A stretch of 64,000 nucleotides of DNA from positions 706,694-770,693 of the forward strand of contig NZ_CDME01000015.1 of NCBI RefSeq assembly GCF_000826545.1. The letters run 5' to 3'. A model generated the notes under the pieces. The model ran no database searches. It had not been told where the DNA came from and saw only the letters and a program-made list of their open reading frames with translations. Source of the stretch: Kibdelosporangium sp. MJ126-NF4 (lineage in GTDB: Bacteria; Actinomycetota; Actinomycetes; Mycobacteriales; Pseudonocardiaceae). Position numbers and translations under genes: made by a program. Position 1 is the stretch's first letter, and the number at the start of each line of letters is the position of its first letter. Positions 9,108-17,353 of this stretch are shown piece by piece.

Positions 9108-10304
9108 ATGGACATGGGAACGACGCGGTTACCCGCCGGGGTGTACCTGTTGGGCTTCAGTCTCTTCGCGATGGGAAGTGCCGAGTTTCTGTTGGCAGGA
9201 GTGCTTTCGGCGGTGGCCGACAACCTGCGTGTCACGCTGTCGTCCGCCGGGTTCCTGATCACGGCGTTCGCGTTGGGTGTCGTGGTCGGCGGGCCGCCCT
9301 TCGCCGTGCTCAGTCTGCGCTGGCGTCGGCGTACCGCGTTGTTGGCCACCCAGGGGGTCTTCGCGGCCAGTGTCGCTGTCGGTTTGCTGGGTGACTACCA
9401 GGTTCTGCTGGTCAGCCGGGTGATCTCGGGGATCGCCTACGCGGGCTTCTTCGCCGTCGCGTCGGTCACCGCGATCAGTCTGGTGACGCCGGACCGCAAC
9501 GCACGGGCGTCCGGGGTGGTGGTCAGCGGTCTCAGCGTGGCCATGGTCGCCGGTGGCCCTGCGGGCACGCTGATCAGCCACTTCACCGAGTGGCGTGGCG
9601 GATTCTGGGCTGTGGCGGTGTTGACCGTCGCCGGGATGACAGGGGTGCTGTTCGGGTTGCCCGCGACCAACTCGGGCAGCACCGGTCGGCCGACCGTGGC
9701 ACGGGAAATGGCCACGATGCGCAAGCCCGCGCTCTGGGGGATCTACGCGATCACAATCCTGACCACGGCGGCGTACATGATCACGTTCAACTACCTGGCC
9801 GCGATGCTCGGCAGCGTCACGGCTGTGCCCGAGGTGTGGATTCCGGCTGTCCTCGCGTTGTTCGGCGTCGGCGCTTTCGTCGGCCTGTCCGTCGGCGGCC
9901 GGATCTCCGACCGACGGCCGCATCTCGCCCTGCTCACCGGGGTCGTGGCGACGGTGGTCCTGTCCCTTGCCCTGGTCGGGGTGATCCGGCAGGTCTGGCT
10001 TGTGGTGCCTGTGGTGTTCCTGCTGGGCGTCGGCGCGTTCGTGCTGAATCCCGCCATCTACGGGCGGGTGTTCACGATCGCCGCGGACGCCCCGACGCTG
10101 GCCGGTGCCACGACGGTCTCGGCGTTCCAACTGGGGATCAGCATCACGCCTGTCCTGGCGGCTGTGTCGCTCACACAGGGAGCCGCGCTCACGTCGGTGT
10201 GCCTCATCGGTGCAGCACTCGCCGCGATCGCGGCTCCGTTCATCCTGCTTGACCGGGCAGGTCTTCGGGACCGAAAGCGTCCGGAAGTACTTCGCCCATC
10301 TTGA
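9108..10304 (+). CDS. MFS exporter, DHA1 family (Cml/AraJ-like)
   Basis: A 398-residue protein with 12 predicted transmembrane helices. The start, LLGFSLFAMGSAEFLLAG, is typical of the drug:H+ antiporter group that includes actinobacterial chloramphenicol exporters and AraJ/YdhP. The motif-A equivalent is in the loop after helix 2 and a second copy, GGRISDRRPH, lies after helix 8. ATG at 9108 follows GGAGGTGG. Divergent from the PAP2 gene. Its 3' end overlaps the cdd gene on the other strand by 65 bp. Substrate unknown; given the surroundings a nucleoside analogue is possible but unproven. Confidence 0.88.
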   Translation: MDMGTTRLPAGVYLLGFSLFAMGSAEFLLAGVLSAVADNLRVTLSSAGFLITAFALGVVVGGPPFAVLSLRWRRRTALLATQGVFAASVAVGLLGDYQVLLVSRVISGIAYAGFFAVASVTAISLVTPDRNARASGVVVSGLSVAMVAGGPAGTLISHFTEWRGGFWAVAVLTVAGMTGVLFGLPATNSGSTGRPTVAREMATMRKPALWGIYAITILTTAAYMITFNYLAAMLGSVTAVPEVWIPAVLALFGVGAFVGLSVGGRISDRRPHLALLTGVVATVVLSLALVGVIRQVWLVVPVVFLLGVGAFVLNPAIYGRVFTIAADAPTLAGATTVSAFQLGISITPVLAAVSLTQGAALTSVCLIGAALAAIAAPFILLDRAGLRDRKRPEVLRPS

Positions 10305-10638
10305 GAATCCCGCGTGGCGTGTCCAGCAGGCAGTCAGGACCGCCGAACTCGTAGAGGATCTGACGGCAACGACCGCACGGCATCAGCAGTTCGCCTGTGC
10401 TGCTTTGGCAGGTGACGGCGACGAAACGGCCGCCGCCCGTCAACCGGAGCTGACCTGCCATCGCGCACTCGGCGCACAGCCCAAGGCCGTAGGAGGCGTT
10501 CTCGACGTTGCATCCCGTCACCACGCGGCCGTCCGAAACCAGGGCGGCCGCGCCGACGTGCAAGCCGGAGTACGGGCAGTAGGCCTTGGCGGCGGCTTCG
10601 ACGGCCGCCGCCCGCAAGGCATCCCAGTCCGGAGTCAT
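10240..10638 (-). CDS. cdd: Cytidine deaminase
   Basis: Deaminates cytidine and deoxycytidine to uridine and deoxyuridine. The 132-residue length fits the homotetrameric Cdd class. The zinc and catalytic residues are present: CAEC (Cys with the proton-shuttling Glu of the C-A-E signature) at about residues 53-57, and PCGRC at about residues 86-90 providing two zinc-binding cysteines. NVENASYG, the substrate-binding block, precedes them. Last gene of the BMP-ABC operon, overlapping the upstream permease gene by 4 nt (ATGA), so translational coupling is likely. Confidence 0.96.
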   Translation of the reverse strand: MTPDWDALRAAAVEAAAKAYCPYSGLHVGAAALVSDGRVVTGCNVENASYGLGLCAECAMAGQLRLTGGGRFVAVTCQSSTGELLMPCGRCRQILYEFGGPDCLLDTPRGILKMGEVLPDAFGPEDLPGQAG

Positions 10639-11912
10639 GAACCTTGCCCCCTGCGATAGATGAACCCGTCGGCCTGTGGCATCCGCAACCGTTGCGAAGC
10701 AACCGCAAGCACGATCAGCGTGACGAAGTGCGGCGCGTATGGTGTCAAGTCACGCGGCAGTTCGTCCACCGAATAGTAGATCGCGTACAGCAGCCCAGCG
10801 GCCAGTACAGCCGCGCCAGCGGCGAACCACTTGCGGCGGAACAGTTGCACGACAACCACGACGACAAGCAGGAGTACGGCCGCGTACAGCAGCGCCAGAA
10901 CAGCAGGTCCGCGACCGGACAGTTGCAAGCCGTCCGTGTAGCCGAAGAGCGCCGAACCGCCGAGCAGTCCACCGGGCCGCCAGTTGCCGAAGATCATCGC
11001 CGCGAGGCCGATGTAACCGCGGCCGTTGGTCTGGTTCTCCAGGTAGTCGGCGCCGTCCTTCAGCAGCACCAGCGACGCGCCACCCATTCCAGCGAGACCA
11101 CCGGAGATCAGCACCGCCGTGTACTTGAAGGCGTACACGTTGACGCCCAGCGACTCCGCAGCCGTCGGGTTCTCGCCGCACGACCGCAGCCGCAGACCGA
11201 ACCTGGTGCGCCACAGGATGATGTAGCTGATCGGCACCAGCAGGATCGCGATCATCGTCAGCGGCGCGACCTGGGTCAGCAGGCCGCGCAGGATCCCGGC
11301 CACGTCCGAGATCAGCACGCGCTGCTGGGCTTCCAGATCCGCCAGCCAGCTGGTGATCCCTGTCGCGGAGTACGTGTCGAACTTCGGTACGACCGGCGAC
11401 TGCCTCGGGTTGCCCGACAACGGCTGGAAGACCAGGTGCGCCAGGTATTTCGTGACACCGAGACCCAGCAGGTTGATCGCCACACCGGACACGATGTGGT
11501 TCACGCCGAACGTCACGGTCGCGATGGCGTGCAGCAGACCGCCGAGCGCACCGAACACGATCGCCACCAGCAGGCCGACCCACACCCCGCCGTAGTACGA
11601 ACCCCAAGCGGCGCCCCAGGTACCGAGGATCAGCATGCCCTCGAGACCGATGTTCACCACGCCCGCGCGCTCGGCCCACAAGCCGCCGAGGGCGGCGAGC
11701 AGAATCGGCAGCGCCAGCCGCAACGCGGTCTGGGTGGTGGTCGACGACGTCAGGTCGACGTTGCCGGTCAGGTACGAAGCCGTTGCCAGCACGGCGATCG
11801 CCCCGACTGCCCAGAGCACACCGGACAGCCAGCCGGGAATCCTGCGGCGTTGGGGCGGCGGGGCGACGTGCACCGGCCCGGCGACCGGGTTGTCCACGAT
11901 ACCGGCGGCCAT
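10635..11912 (-). CDS. ABC nucleoside transporter permease (BMP-associated, second subunit)
   Basis: A 425-residue multi-spanning permease of the branched-chain/ribose-type BPD_transp_2 superfamily, with EAA-like GENPTAAESLGVNVY in the cytoplasmic loop and LWAERAGVVNIGLEGMLI near the start, which is characteristic of YufQ/NupQ-type permeases of BMP transporters. Overlaps the other permease by one base and cdd by four, giving a compact operon order lipoprotein-ATPase-permease-permease-cdd. Role: the membrane channel for (deoxy)nucleoside import that feeds Cdd, DeoA and Add. Confidence 0.93.
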   Translation of the reverse strand: MAAGIVDNPVAGPVHVAPPPQRRRIPGWLSGVLWAVGAIAVLATASYLTGNVDLTSSTTTQTALRLALPILLAALGGLWAERAGVVNIGLEGMLILGTWGAAWGSYYGGVWVGLLVAIVFGALGGLLHAIATVTFGVNHIVSGVAINLLGLGVTKYLAHLVFQPLSGNPRQSPVVPKFDTYSATGITSWLADLEAQQRVLISDVAGILRGLLTQVAPLTMIAILLVPISYIILWRTRFGLRLRSCGENPTAAESLGVNVYAFKYTAVLISGGLAGMGGASLVLLKDGADYLENQTNGRGYIGLAAMIFGNWRPGGLLGGSALFGYTDGLQLSGRGPAVLALLYAAVLLLVVVVVVQLFRRKWFAAGAAVLAAGLLYAIYYSVDELPRDLTPYAPHFVTLIVLAVASQRLRMPQADGFIYRRGQGS

Positions 11913-13006
11913 CAGACACTCCCTCCGGCTGCGACGTCACTGGTGTCCCGGCCGAGTTGGCGGCCGACCCGGCGCTGTTCGGCGGCCAGTTCCATCCGGC
12001 GCACGATCTCGTACGCGATGACCACGGACAGCACGATCGCTCCCTGCATGATCGTCGTGATCTCCTGCGGCACACCGACGTTGTCCAGTGAGACCGCCGA
12101 CTTGTCCAGGAACGCCCACAGCAAGGCACCCAACGCGATACCGCCCGGGTGGTTGCGGCCGAGCAACGCGACGGCGAGACCGGCGAACCCGTAACCCGCG
12201 GGCGAAGTCTGCAGGTATTCGTGGTCGCGTCCCAACAGCTCGGGCAACGCCGTCAGCCCGGCGACACCGCCGGACAGCAACATGGCGGTCAGCACCATCT
12301 TGCGGGCGTCCACGCCACCCGCGGTCGCGGCGGTCGGCGACTCACCGCTGGCCTTGAGCTCGAAGCCAAACCTCGTCCGGTTGAGCATCACCCAGTAGCC
12401 GAAGCCGACGAGACCGGCGACGAACACGAACCCGAACAGCGTCCCGTTGTCCCCGAACGGGATGCCGGGCATCCAGCCGGACTCCGGGATCGGCTTGGTG
12501 GCGATGTTGTTGCCGATCTGCACACCGAACGCGTCCGTGCTGACCAGGTAGGCGATCAGGCCGATCGCGATGGCGTTCAACATGATCGTCGAGATCACCT
12601 CGGACACCCCGCGGTAGACCTTCAGCAACGCCGGGACCAGCGCGTACAACGAACCGGCCAGCACAGCGACGATGATGATCACCAGCGTGTGGATCACGGG
12701 TGGCAGCACGACCCCGCCGCCGACGATGGCCGCGATCACCGCGGCGAACCGGTACTGGCCCTCGACACCGATGTTGAACAGGTTCATCTGGAAGCCGATG
12801 GCCACCGCCAGACCTGCCAGGTAGTACACGGCGCCGCTGTTGACGGTGTCGACCGCGGTGGTGCCGCGGAAGAGCTGGCCGATCATCGCGCCGAACGCCT
12901 CGAGCGGGTTGTCGCCCGAGACCAGCAGCGCGATCGTGCACAGCAGCACCGAGAACAGGATCGCCAGCGCGGGTGGCAGCAGCTTGCCGCGCAGGGTCGT
13001 CTTCAC
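11912..13006 (-). CDS. ABC nucleoside transporter permease (BMP-associated, first subunit)
   Basis: A 364-residue permease with about ten transmembrane helices. It has LAVAIGFQMNLFNIGVEGQYRF, diagnostic of the YufP/NupP-like subunit, and the coupling-loop motif ELKASGESPTAATAGGVD that docks on the ATPase. It forms a heterodimer with the neighbouring permease by family precedent. Its 5' end overlaps the ATPase gene by 4 nt (ATGA) and its 3' end overlaps the next permease by 1 nt. Confidence 0.93.
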   Translation of the reverse strand: MKTTLRGKLLPPALAILFSVLLCTIALLVSGDNPLEAFGAMIGQLFRGTTAVDTVNSGAVYYLAGLAVAIGFQMNLFNIGVEGQYRFAAVIAAIVGGGVVLPPVIHTLVIIIVAVLAGSLYALVPALLKVYRGVSEVISTIMLNAIAIGLIAYLVSTDAFGVQIGNNIATKPIPESGWMPGIPFGDNGTLFGFVFVAGLVGFGYWVMLNRTRFGFELKASGESPTAATAGGVDARKMVLTAMLLSGGVAGLTALPELLGRDHEYLQTSPAGYGFAGLAVALLGRNHPGGIALGALLWAFLDKSAVSLDNVGVPQEITTIMQGAIVLSVVIAYEIVRRMELAAEQRRVGRQLGRDTSDVAAGGSV

Positions 13007-14526
13007 TGTGTCGCCTCCCTTGGCGCGGAGCCGGTCATGGCGCAGCCCAGATCCTCCGCGGTGACCGTCGCCGGGTCCTCCTCGGACACCAGACGGCCGC
13101 GCAGCATCACCACGATCCGGTCCGACAGGCCGATCAGCTCGTCCAGGTCGGCGGAGATCAGCAGCACCGCGAGACCGGCGGCACGGGCGCGGCGGATGTG
13201 TTCCCAGATCAGCGCCTGCGCGCCGACGTCGACGCCCCGGGTCGGGTGCGAGGCGATCAGCAGCTTCGGGTCACCGGACAGCTCACGGCCGACCACGAGT
13301 TTCTGCTGGTTGCCGCCGGACAACGCGGCCGCGGCCACGTCGATGCCCGGCGTGCGGACGTCGTAGGCGTCGACGATGCGCTGGGTGTCCTTCCTGGCAC
13401 CGGCGATGTCCAGCCACTGTCCTTTGGAGACAGGTTCGCGGGTCTGGTAGCCGAGCATCCGGTTGGCCCACAACGGCTGCGTCAACAGCAGACTGTGCCG
13501 GGTGCGGTCCTCGGCGACGTAGCCGATCCCGGCCTCCCGGCGGGCCAGCGTGCCGAGCTTGGTGATGTCCTTGCCGCCCAGCGTGATCGTTCCCGCGCTG
13601 CCCCTGCGCATGCCCATGACCGCCTCGACGAGCTCGGTCTGGCCGTTGCCCTCGACCCCGGCGATGCCGAGCACCTCACCGGAGTGCACGACCAGCCCGA
13701 TGTCGTCGAGCACGGCACGCGCCGAACCGGGCTCTTCCAGCCGCAGACCGGACACCGTGAGCACGGCCATGTCGGTCACAGTGGACTCGCGGGTCTCCGG
13801 GCTCGGCAGTTCGCTGCCGACCATCATCTCGGCGAGCTGACGCGAACTGGTCGTCTTCGGGTCGGCGGTGCCGACCGTGGTGCCGCGCCGGATCACCGTG
13901 ATCGTGTCGGCGATCGTGCGGACCTCGTCCAGCTTGTGCGAGATGAAGATGAACGTGAAGCCGTCCCCGCGCATCTGCCGCACGGTGTCGAACAGGTCGT
14001 CGACCTCCTGCGGCACGAGCACCGCCGTCGGCTCGTCGAGGATCACGATCCGTGCGCCGCGGTACAGGACCTTGACGATCTCCACCCGCTGGCGGTCGGC
14101 CACACCGAGGTACTCGAGCGCGATGTCGAGGTCCGTGTTCAGGCCGGTCCGCTTGGCCAGTTCGGTGACCTTCCTGCGCGCCTTGGCGCCGATGCCGTGC
14201 AGGCCTTCCGCGCCGAGCACGATGTTCTCGAGCACGCTCAGGTTGTCGGCGAGCATGAAGTGCTGGTGCACCATGCCGACGCCGACCTTGATGGCGTCCG
14301 ACGGGTTGCGCAGCCGCACCGGCTCGCCGTTCACCTTGATGGTGCCCTCGTCCGGCTGGAGCATCCCGTACAGGATCTTCATCAGCGTGGACTTGCCCGC
14401 GCCGTTCTCGCCGCAGACCGCGTGCACCTCGCCGGTGCGTACTTTGAGGTGGATGTCGCTGTTGGCGACCACCCCGGGGAACCGTTTGGTGATTCCCTCC
14501 AGCTCAACGGCCAGGTCGTCAGCCAT
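13003..14526 (-). CDS. ABC nucleoside transporter ATPase, tandem nucleotide-binding domains
   Basis: About 507 residues with two ATPase domains, as in RbsA/YufO proteins. The first has Walker A GENGAGKST, and the D-loop region VILDEPTAVL. The second has the degenerate Walker A GVEGNGQTE, signature LSGGNQQKLVVGRE and SHPTRGVDVGAQ in place of a canonical Walker B. I chose ATG 14526 (MADDLAVELEGI) because GGAGGCGAAG precedes it; the frame extends upstream through the hairpin at 14556-14603, which is not coding. Drives nucleoside uptake with the adjacent permeases. Confidence 0.94.
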   Translation of the reverse strand: MADDLAVELEGITKRFPGVVANSDIHLKVRTGEVHAVCGENGAGKSTLMKILYGMLQPDEGTIKVNGEPVRLRNPSDAIKVGVGMVHQHFMLADNLSVLENIVLGAEGLHGIGAKARRKVTELAKRTGLNTDLDIALEYLGVADRQRVEIVKVLYRGARIVILDEPTAVLVPQEVDDLFDTVRQMRGDGFTFIFISHKLDEVRTIADTITVIRRGTTVGTADPKTTSSRQLAEMMVGSELPSPETRESTVTDMAVLTVSGLRLEEPGSARAVLDDIGLVVHSGEVLGIAGVEGNGQTELVEAVMGMRRGSAGTITLGGKDITKLGTLARREAGIGYVAEDRTRHSLLLTQPLWANRMLGYQTREPVSKGQWLDIAGARKDTQRIVDAYDVRTPGIDVAAAALSGGNQQKLVVGRELSGDPKLLIASHPTRGVDVGAQALIWEHIRRARAAGLAVLLISADLDELIGLSDRIVVMLRGRLVSEEDPATVTAEDLGCAMTGSAPREATQ

Positions 14527-14555
14527 CTTCGCCTCCTGGAGAAAACGCCCGAAAA

Positions 14556-14603
14556 CCTCGTGAGTGTTTTGGCCGGTTCTTACCGGCCAAAACACTCACG
14601 AGG
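14556..14603 (-). promoter_or_regulatory. 22-bp perfect hairpin between lipoprotein and ATPase genes
   Basis: Arms 14556-14577 and 14582-14603 are perfectly complementary over 22 bp around a TCTT loop and contain CTCGTGAGTGTTTTGGCC. It lies between the stop of the binding-protein gene (14621) and the ATPase start (14526). In other ABC operons such intercistronic stems protect the upstream message and reduce read-through, raising binding protein over membrane subunits; that role is inferred here. A related unit is found at 36385-36518. Confidence 0.85.
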
Positions 14604-14620
14604 CACTACCAGCGGGACGG

Positions 14621-15769
14621 TTAGTTGGATGGCTTGTCCGAAACCGTGATCTTGCCGTCGATGATCTGCTGCTTGTACGCGTCGAGCGTGGCCTTGATGT
14701 CGTCGATCTTGCCGCCGGAGGTGGCGTAGCCGACGCCGTCGACCTTCAGGTCGAAGCGCTTGGGCAGCGAGCCGAGCGAGTTGCCCGCGACCGCGCGGAT
14801 GTAGTCGAACACCGCGACGTCGACCCGCTTGAGCATGGACGTGATGATCACGTCCTTGGAGTTCTCGACGGTCTTCTGGTTGTACTGGTCGGAGTCGACA
14901 CCGATGGCCACCACGCTCTTGGCCTTCGCGGCCTCGAACACGCCCTTGCCGGAGGCACCGGCGGCCTGGTAGAGGACGTCTGCGCCACGGCTGATCTCAC
15001 CGGCCGCGACCACGTTGCCCTTGGCCGGGTCCTGGAAACCGGTGAAGTCACCGGCCGGGGTGATGTACTCGGACTCGACCTTGGCGTCCGGCGCGGCGGC
15101 CTTCACGCCCTGTTTGAAGCCCGCCTCGAACTTCTGGATCAGCGGCACGTTCACACCGCCGATGAAGCCGACGTGGCAGCCCTTGCTCTTGTACGCGGCG
15201 GCGACGCCGACCAGGAACGAGCCCTGCTCCTCGGCGAAGACCAGGCCGGTGACGTTCGGCAGCTTGACGGACTCGTCGTCGACGATCGCGAACTTGGTGT
15301 TCGGGAAGCTCTTGGCAACCGCCTCGACCGACTTGGCGTACGCGAAACCGACCGCGATGATCGGGCTGAAGCCCTCCTGCGCGAGCTGGCGAAGACGGGT
15401 CTGCTTGGCGTCCTCGGTCTCGTTCGGGGCGGCGGTGAGCTCCTTGATCTCCTTGAGACCCAACTCGCCCTTGGCCTTGTCCATCCCGGCACCGGCGGAG
15501 TCGTTGTACGAGGCGTCGCCACGGCCGCCGATGTCGAAGGCGAGGCCGACCTTCAGCGCGCTGGCGTCCACCTTCGGGCCGTTCGCGGTGCTGCTGCCCG
15601 CAGTGGTGCCACCGCCCTGCGGGACCGAGCTGAGCTTGCAGCTGGCGTTCTGGTTGCCACCCGCGGCGGGCGGGTTGGAACCACCACCGGTGTCCTTGGC
15701 GCAGCCGGCCAGTGCGAGAGCACCGGTCAACGCGACGGCCGCCAACGTGGTAACGCGCGATCGACGCAC
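14621..15769 (-). CDS. BMP-family nucleoside-binding lipoprotein
   Basis: A 382-residue lipoprotein. Signal peptide with lipobox LAGC (Cys about residue 23), a Gly/Asn-rich linker, then a PnrA/BMP-type periplasmic-binding fold: VGLAFDIGGRGDASYND at the first strand, a ligand-loop region, and VDSDQYNQ near the hinge. Such proteins bind purine or pyrimidine nucleosides. First gene of the importer operon that ends in cdd. The strong hairpin just downstream likely sets its excess over the other subunits. Confidence 0.94.
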   Translation of the reverse strand: MRRSRVTTLAAVALTGALALAGCAKDTGGGSNPPAAGGNQNASCKLSSVPQGGGTTAGSSTANGPKVDASALKVGLAFDIGGRGDASYNDSAGAGMDKAKGELGLKEIKELTAAPNETEDAKQTRLRQLAQEGFSPIIAVGFAYAKSVEAVAKSFPNTKFAIVDDESVKLPNVTGLVFAEEQGSFLVGVAAAYKSKGCHVGFIGGVNVPLIQKFEAGFKQGVKAAAPDAKVESEYITPAGDFTGFQDPAKGNVVAAGEISRGADVLYQAAGASGKGVFEAAKAKSVVAIGVDSDQYNQKTVENSKDVIITSMLKRVDVAVFDYIRAVAGNSLGSLPKRFDLKVDGVGYATSGGKIDDIKATLDAYKQQIIDGKITVSDKPSN

Positions 15770-16118
15770 GACTTGTCTCCCTCCCCGCTCGGTGAGCGGC
15801 GACGAACCCCGGCCCTACTCGCCGGGAACTTGCGAATTGGCGAACCGTACCTGGCCCGTTCACCAGGTCAGCACACCACTGGCCGGGCGTAACCTAATCG
15901 TTTGCCGGTGATGCCGTCCGCGATTCCGCCCAAATACTCACGGTGATCTAAATGGCACGGCAGTACCAGAATCTCGCGTGGTCAGCCCTGCCGCGGCGAA
16001 TTCGCGGAATCCACTGGAGCGCTTTGACTTTCACGCCCTGAAACGGGGAGCGCTTACACCACGAGATGCAGCAGAAAGGACCGCGCGGCAATCCCGCCAA
16101 GGACGCGCCGCCGCGTGC
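15770..16118. other. 349-bp intergenic region upstream of the BMP operon
   Basis: No convincing gene. On the minus strand a TAGGTT hexamer about 120 bp upstream of the lipoprotein start could be a -10 box for the importer operon. The 105-residue membrane-protein gene ends at its far edge. No strong terminator was seen for that gene. Confidence 0.4.
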
Positions 16119-16436
16119 TCAGCGCGTCGCCTCGGCAACCAGTTCGAGGCCTTCCAGACAGATCCGCTCTGCCAGTTCGAACTCCGCCTCGGTGCGTGCG
16201 TCGGCGAGCACGCCACCCGCGGTCACCCAACGTTCCCGAGCCCGCTTGAGCAGGGCGGCCACCCGGTCGTCCGCAGTGGGTGGCAGGACTTCCACGTGCA
16301 GCCCGAGCTGGTTGTGCCGGGACCTCGCGGCGATGGCCTCGTCGTTGCTGCTGTGCTTTTGCCTGCCAAGCCACACGGGCACGAGCGCGCCCGCGGCCAG
16401 CAGCACGACCGCGCCCGCGATCAGCACCCACGTCAT
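16119..16436 (-). CDS. Small membrane-anchored protein of the split envelope operon
   Basis: A 105-residue protein with one N-terminal transmembrane helix (WVLIAGAVVLLAAGALVPVWL) and a cytoplasmic helical tail. Part of that tail, RVAALLKRARERWVTAGGVLADARTEAEFELAERICLEGLEL, resembles the C-terminal tails of the two larger neighbours in its ALL..A+..., G..L and E...I...GL.L spacing. Its start overlaps the 306-residue gene by 4 nt (ATGA). Function unknown. The fused paralogue further upstream has no separate copy of it. Confidence 0.8.
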   Translation of the reverse strand: MTWVLIAGAVVLLAAGALVPVWLGRQKHSSNDEAIAARSRHNQLGLHVEVLPPTADDRVAALLKRARERWVTAGGVLADARTEAEFELAERICLEGLELVAEATR

Positions 16437-17353
16437 CGAATCAGCCTCTCCAGCTCACCGACCTGACGTTCCACATTCGCACCGGACTCGTGCTCCTGCA
16501 GCGCGAGCACGTACTGCCTGGCCACATCGGACTGGTTGGCCTGCTGCGGATCGGCCGACATCACCCACTCGCCGATCTTGCTCAGCCGCGCACCCATCTC
16601 CAGCTGCCTGCGGTTGCGGGGCGTACGGCGGCCGAGCGCCTGCGCGGCCAGGTGCAGCAGGAAGAACACCGCGAGACAGGCCGCGACGATCCCGCCGAGG
16701 GACAGCACGATCTCGCCTGTCGCCAGCTTGTCGGGCACGGCGCCGCGGCGCGGCACGCTGTCCGGGTAGTCCTTGGCCGCCTGCGCGTCGTAGGCCAGGA
16801 CGTACTCCTCGACCTGCCCCGTCAGGTCGGTCATCGTCGTGCGGTACTTCCACGCCGACTCCGCCTTGGCGATCATCACGAAGTCGAAGTTGGACGCATC
16901 GACCGGGTTGTCCTCGTTGTTGAACTTGGGGCCGACGCAGAACGACGGGCCGTAGTAGCCGTTCCTCGGCTCGGTGCCGTAGACGATCACCAGGTTGGTC
17001 GGCACCAGGTTCGCGATGTCGCGGCACAGCTCCTGCCGCGGGCTGACCAGTCTCTCGCCGGACGACGGCAGCGGCTTGTCGGACAGGACCGCCACCACGA
17101 TCGGGCGATCACCGATCACCTGCCGGACGCGGTCCCCGTTCACCAACGGCGGCGCGCCGGGTTCCACGTACACCGACCCGTGCCGGAATCCCTCGACGAC
17201 CGCGCGGACCTGATCGCTGGTCATGGCCTGGTCGCGCAGCAAGACGACGCACCCGATCACGCCGACCAGCACACCGCCGACGATCCACCTCGGCACACCG
17301 AAGTACTTCTCGCGCCACAGGAGCCGCTCGACCGGGCCCGGTTTCCTCCTCAC
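16433..17353 (-). CDS. Unknown two-TM envelope protein with one copy of a repeated domain (split-operon middle gene)
   Basis: A 306-residue protein. It has a transmembrane helix at about residues 23-42 (WIVGGVLVGVIGCVVLL) following LLWREKYFGVPR, an extracytoplasmic region with one VVEGFRHGSVYVEPG...VRQVIGDRPIVVAVL domain unit, a second helix (LSLGGIVAACLAVFFLLHLAAQ, about 223-244), and a helical cytoplasmic tail. It aligns with the second half of the 676-residue protein, from LLWREKYFGVPRW against ILWRQKYLGVPRW onward. It overlaps both neighbours by 4 nt, so the three proteins are probably made together and may form a complex. Function unknown. Confidence 0.85.
   Translation of the reverse strand: MRRKPGPVERLLWREKYFGVPRWIVGGVLVGVIGCVVLLRDQAMTSDQVRAVVEGFRHGSVYVEPGAPPLVNGDRVRQVIGDRPIVVAVLSDKPLPSSGERLVSPRQELCRDIANLVPTNLVIVYGTEPRNGYYGPSFCVGPKFNNEDNPVDASNFDFVMIAKAESAWKYRTTMTDLTGQVEEYVLAYDAQAAKDYPDSVPRRGAVPDKLATGEIVLSLGGIVAACLAVFFLLHLAAQALGRRTPRNRRQLEMGARLSKIGEWVMSADPQQANQSDVARQYVLALQEHESGANVERQVGELERLIR

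Noticed and set aside
13003..14595. Upstream start at 14595 for the ATPase
   Set aside because: The extra residues read through the perfect hairpin, and GGAGG lies just before the 14526 ATG.
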